Source: BS750m-G62 sp964577175 (GTDB taxonomy: Bacteria > Planctomycetota > Phycisphaerae > FEN-1346). Taken from it: a stretch of DNA of 29,885 nucleotides. A program made the translations under genes and the position numbers. Within the stretch, counting starts at the first letter, position 1. Each line of letters begins with the position of its first letter. The stretch is from positions 1 through 29,885 of the forward strand of contig CAZNYC010000041.1 in the NCBI GenBank assembly GCA_964577175.1, given 5' to 3'. The notes below the pieces were generated by a model that had not been told where the DNA came from, ran no database searches, and worked only from the letters and a program-made list of their open reading frames with translations. Positions 29,083 to 29,885 of this stretch are shown here, piece by piece.

Positions 29083-29885
29083 TTGACCGAACCACCCGAT
29101 CCCGACGCCGCATCGCCCCGGCACGCCGGCGCTGCGCCCGTTTCGCGCGGGCAGACGGCCGCCGCGGTCGCGTTTCTCGTCCTCGTGGCCGCGGTCCTGG
29201 CACTCCACCGGACGGCGGACCGGCCGCTCTTCACGGCCCACGAGGCGCGGGCGGGGCGGTGCGCCCGGCACATGCTCCGGTCGGCGGACTGGCCGGCCGC
29301 GAAACCCAGCCCGTGGCTGGTTCCCCAGTTCTCGCCGGACGCGCCGCCGGGCGTCAACTACCAGAAGCCGCCGCTCTACTACTGGGCGGTGGCGGGGGCG
29401 AGCGCCGCGGCCGGCGAAGTGACGCGCCTCACGGTCCGCCTGCCCAGTGCCGCCGGTTTCATCCTCCTGGTCGTCATCGTGTACTTCCTGGGACGGGCGG
29501 TCGTCTCGCACCGGACGGGCCTGGTGGCGGCCCTGGTCCTGGCGAGCACGCCGAAGGTGCTGTGGTGGGGCCGGGCGGCCGTGCTCGACCCGATGCTGAC
29601 GGCGTGCATTGCAGGGTCGCTCCTGTTTTTCCTGCGCGCGCATCTGGCCGGCGCGGCCGGCCCGGGCCGCCGCTTCACACCCCTCTCCCCCGGCGGGAGA
29701 GGACAGGGTGAGGGGGAAGATCGCAATGAGTCGCAGCATTCACCCTCACCTGCTACTGTGCGAAGCAGCGCTTCGCTGCGAAGCACGAGCCATCCCTCTC
29801 CCGTCAAGGGAGAGGGGGGAACGGAACAGCCTCCCGTCAAGGGAGAGGGGGGAACGGAACAGCCTCCCGTCAAGGGAGAGGGGGG
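29083..29885 (+). CDS. GT39/ArnT-like integral membrane glycosyltransferase, N-terminal part, with in-frame repeats
   Basis: At least 267 codons, open at the right edge. The first possible start after the TAA at 29068 is the TTG at 29083; the ribosome site is weak. Residues 26-41 are the first membrane span; 'FTAHEARAG' (50-58) holds the family's acidic motif region in the first outer loop; 'NYQKPPLYYWAVAG' (92-105), 'RLTVRLPSAAGFILLVVIVY' and 'AAVLDPMLTACIAGSLLFFL' are typical of polyprenyl-phosphate-sugar-dependent transferases that glycosylate lipids or proteins at the outer membrane face. From about residue 198 the frame runs into CCTCTCCC-type repeat DNA without a stop (LSPGGRGQGEGED, then three PPVKGEGGTEQ-like units). 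Either the loop has been enlarged or the gene is dead further on. Confidence 0.8.
   Translation, partial: MTEPPDPDAASPRHAGAAPVSRGQTAAAVAFLVLVAAVLALHRTADRPLFTAHEARAGRCARHMLRSADWPAAKPSPWLVPQFSPDAPPGVNYQKPPLYYWAVAGASAAAGEVTRLTVRLPSAAGFILLVVIVYFLGRAVVSHRTGLVAALVLASTPKVLWWGRAAVLDPMLTACIAGSLLFFLRAHLAGAAGPGRRFTPLSPGGRGQGEGEDRNESQHSPSPATVRSSASLRSTSHPSPVKGEGGTEQPPVKGEGGTEQPPVKGEG
29681..29885 (+). repeat. CCTCTCCC family repeats inside the glycosyltransferase frame, with 33 bp tandem units
   Basis: A direct copy (about 29681-29717) is followed by an inverted one from about 29741, with a GCGAAGCAGCGCTTCGCTGC palindrome between halves. From about 29798 a 33-base unit (CCTCCCGTCAAGGGAGAGGG, then GGGAACGGAACAG) repeats three times up to the window end; 33 is a multiple of three, so each unit adds 11 residues in frame. 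Confidence 0.85.

Noticed and set aside
29798..29885. CRISPR array (33 bp repeats at the right edge)
   Set aside because: The units are contiguous without spacers, lie in a coding frame and belong to a dispersed repeat family.

Overview
The window is one contiguous piece of a high-GC bacterial chromosome. No tRNA, rRNA or CRISPR array was seen. Several traits point to Planctomycetota, possibly a Phycisphaerae-like lineage: a Tat-exported Gfo/Idh/MocA protein, a secreted FAD_oxidored protein, a Tat lipoprotein of the DUF362 family, secreted lineage-type hypotheticals in tandem pairs, and gaps packed with short palindromic and heptamer repeats. This placement is an inference from gene style, not from a marker gene.

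Layout. Positions 1-158 hold what looks like a broken RHS/YD-repeat end on the minus strand. From 281 to 9410 four minus-strand genes encode a secreted glycoside-hydrolase-like protein, a membrane MFS/spermidine-synthase-like/TPR fusion, a Tat Gfo/Idh/MocA protein and a secreted FAD-dependent oxidoreductase. Repeats separate them, and the FAD gene has a good promoter. From 9766 to 13164 (plus strand) lie a small AhpD-like CMD protein and two diverged copies of a secreted hypothetical protein. From 13214 to 14365 (minus) lies an AT-richer three-gene unit with its own promoter: a DUF6941-like protein, a probable antitoxin and a PemK/MazF toxin. Next come a secreted coiled-coil protein and acpS (minus), then a four-helix-bundle (S23-type) gene bracketed by oppositely oriented octamer arrays.

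From 16300 to the right edge all genes are on the plus strand: PcrA/UvrD helicase, glucose-6-phosphate isomerase, an AEC-type transporter, a 29-residue lipoprotein, a single-domain response regulator, a Tat lipoprotein of the DUF362 family, two tandem proteins that join a degenerate trypsin-like domain to DnaJ-type CxxCxGxG zinc motifs, a PIN/TRAM membrane protein (YacL type), ispD, and the start of a GT39/ArnT-like glycosyltransferase. The yacL-ispD order is also found in Bacillus.

The gaps are the most unusual part. At least four repeat families occur: a 106-112 bp hairpin with GTCATTCTGAGG ends (three copies), a 96 bp element with about 20 bp terminal inverted repeats plus an attached module (two copies), the CCTCTCCC/GGGAGAGG-GTGAGGG family, and tandem heptamers or octamers at eight or more places. 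In the last gene the CCTCTCCC family sits inside the reading frame and has grown as 33 bp (11-codon) units without breaking it.
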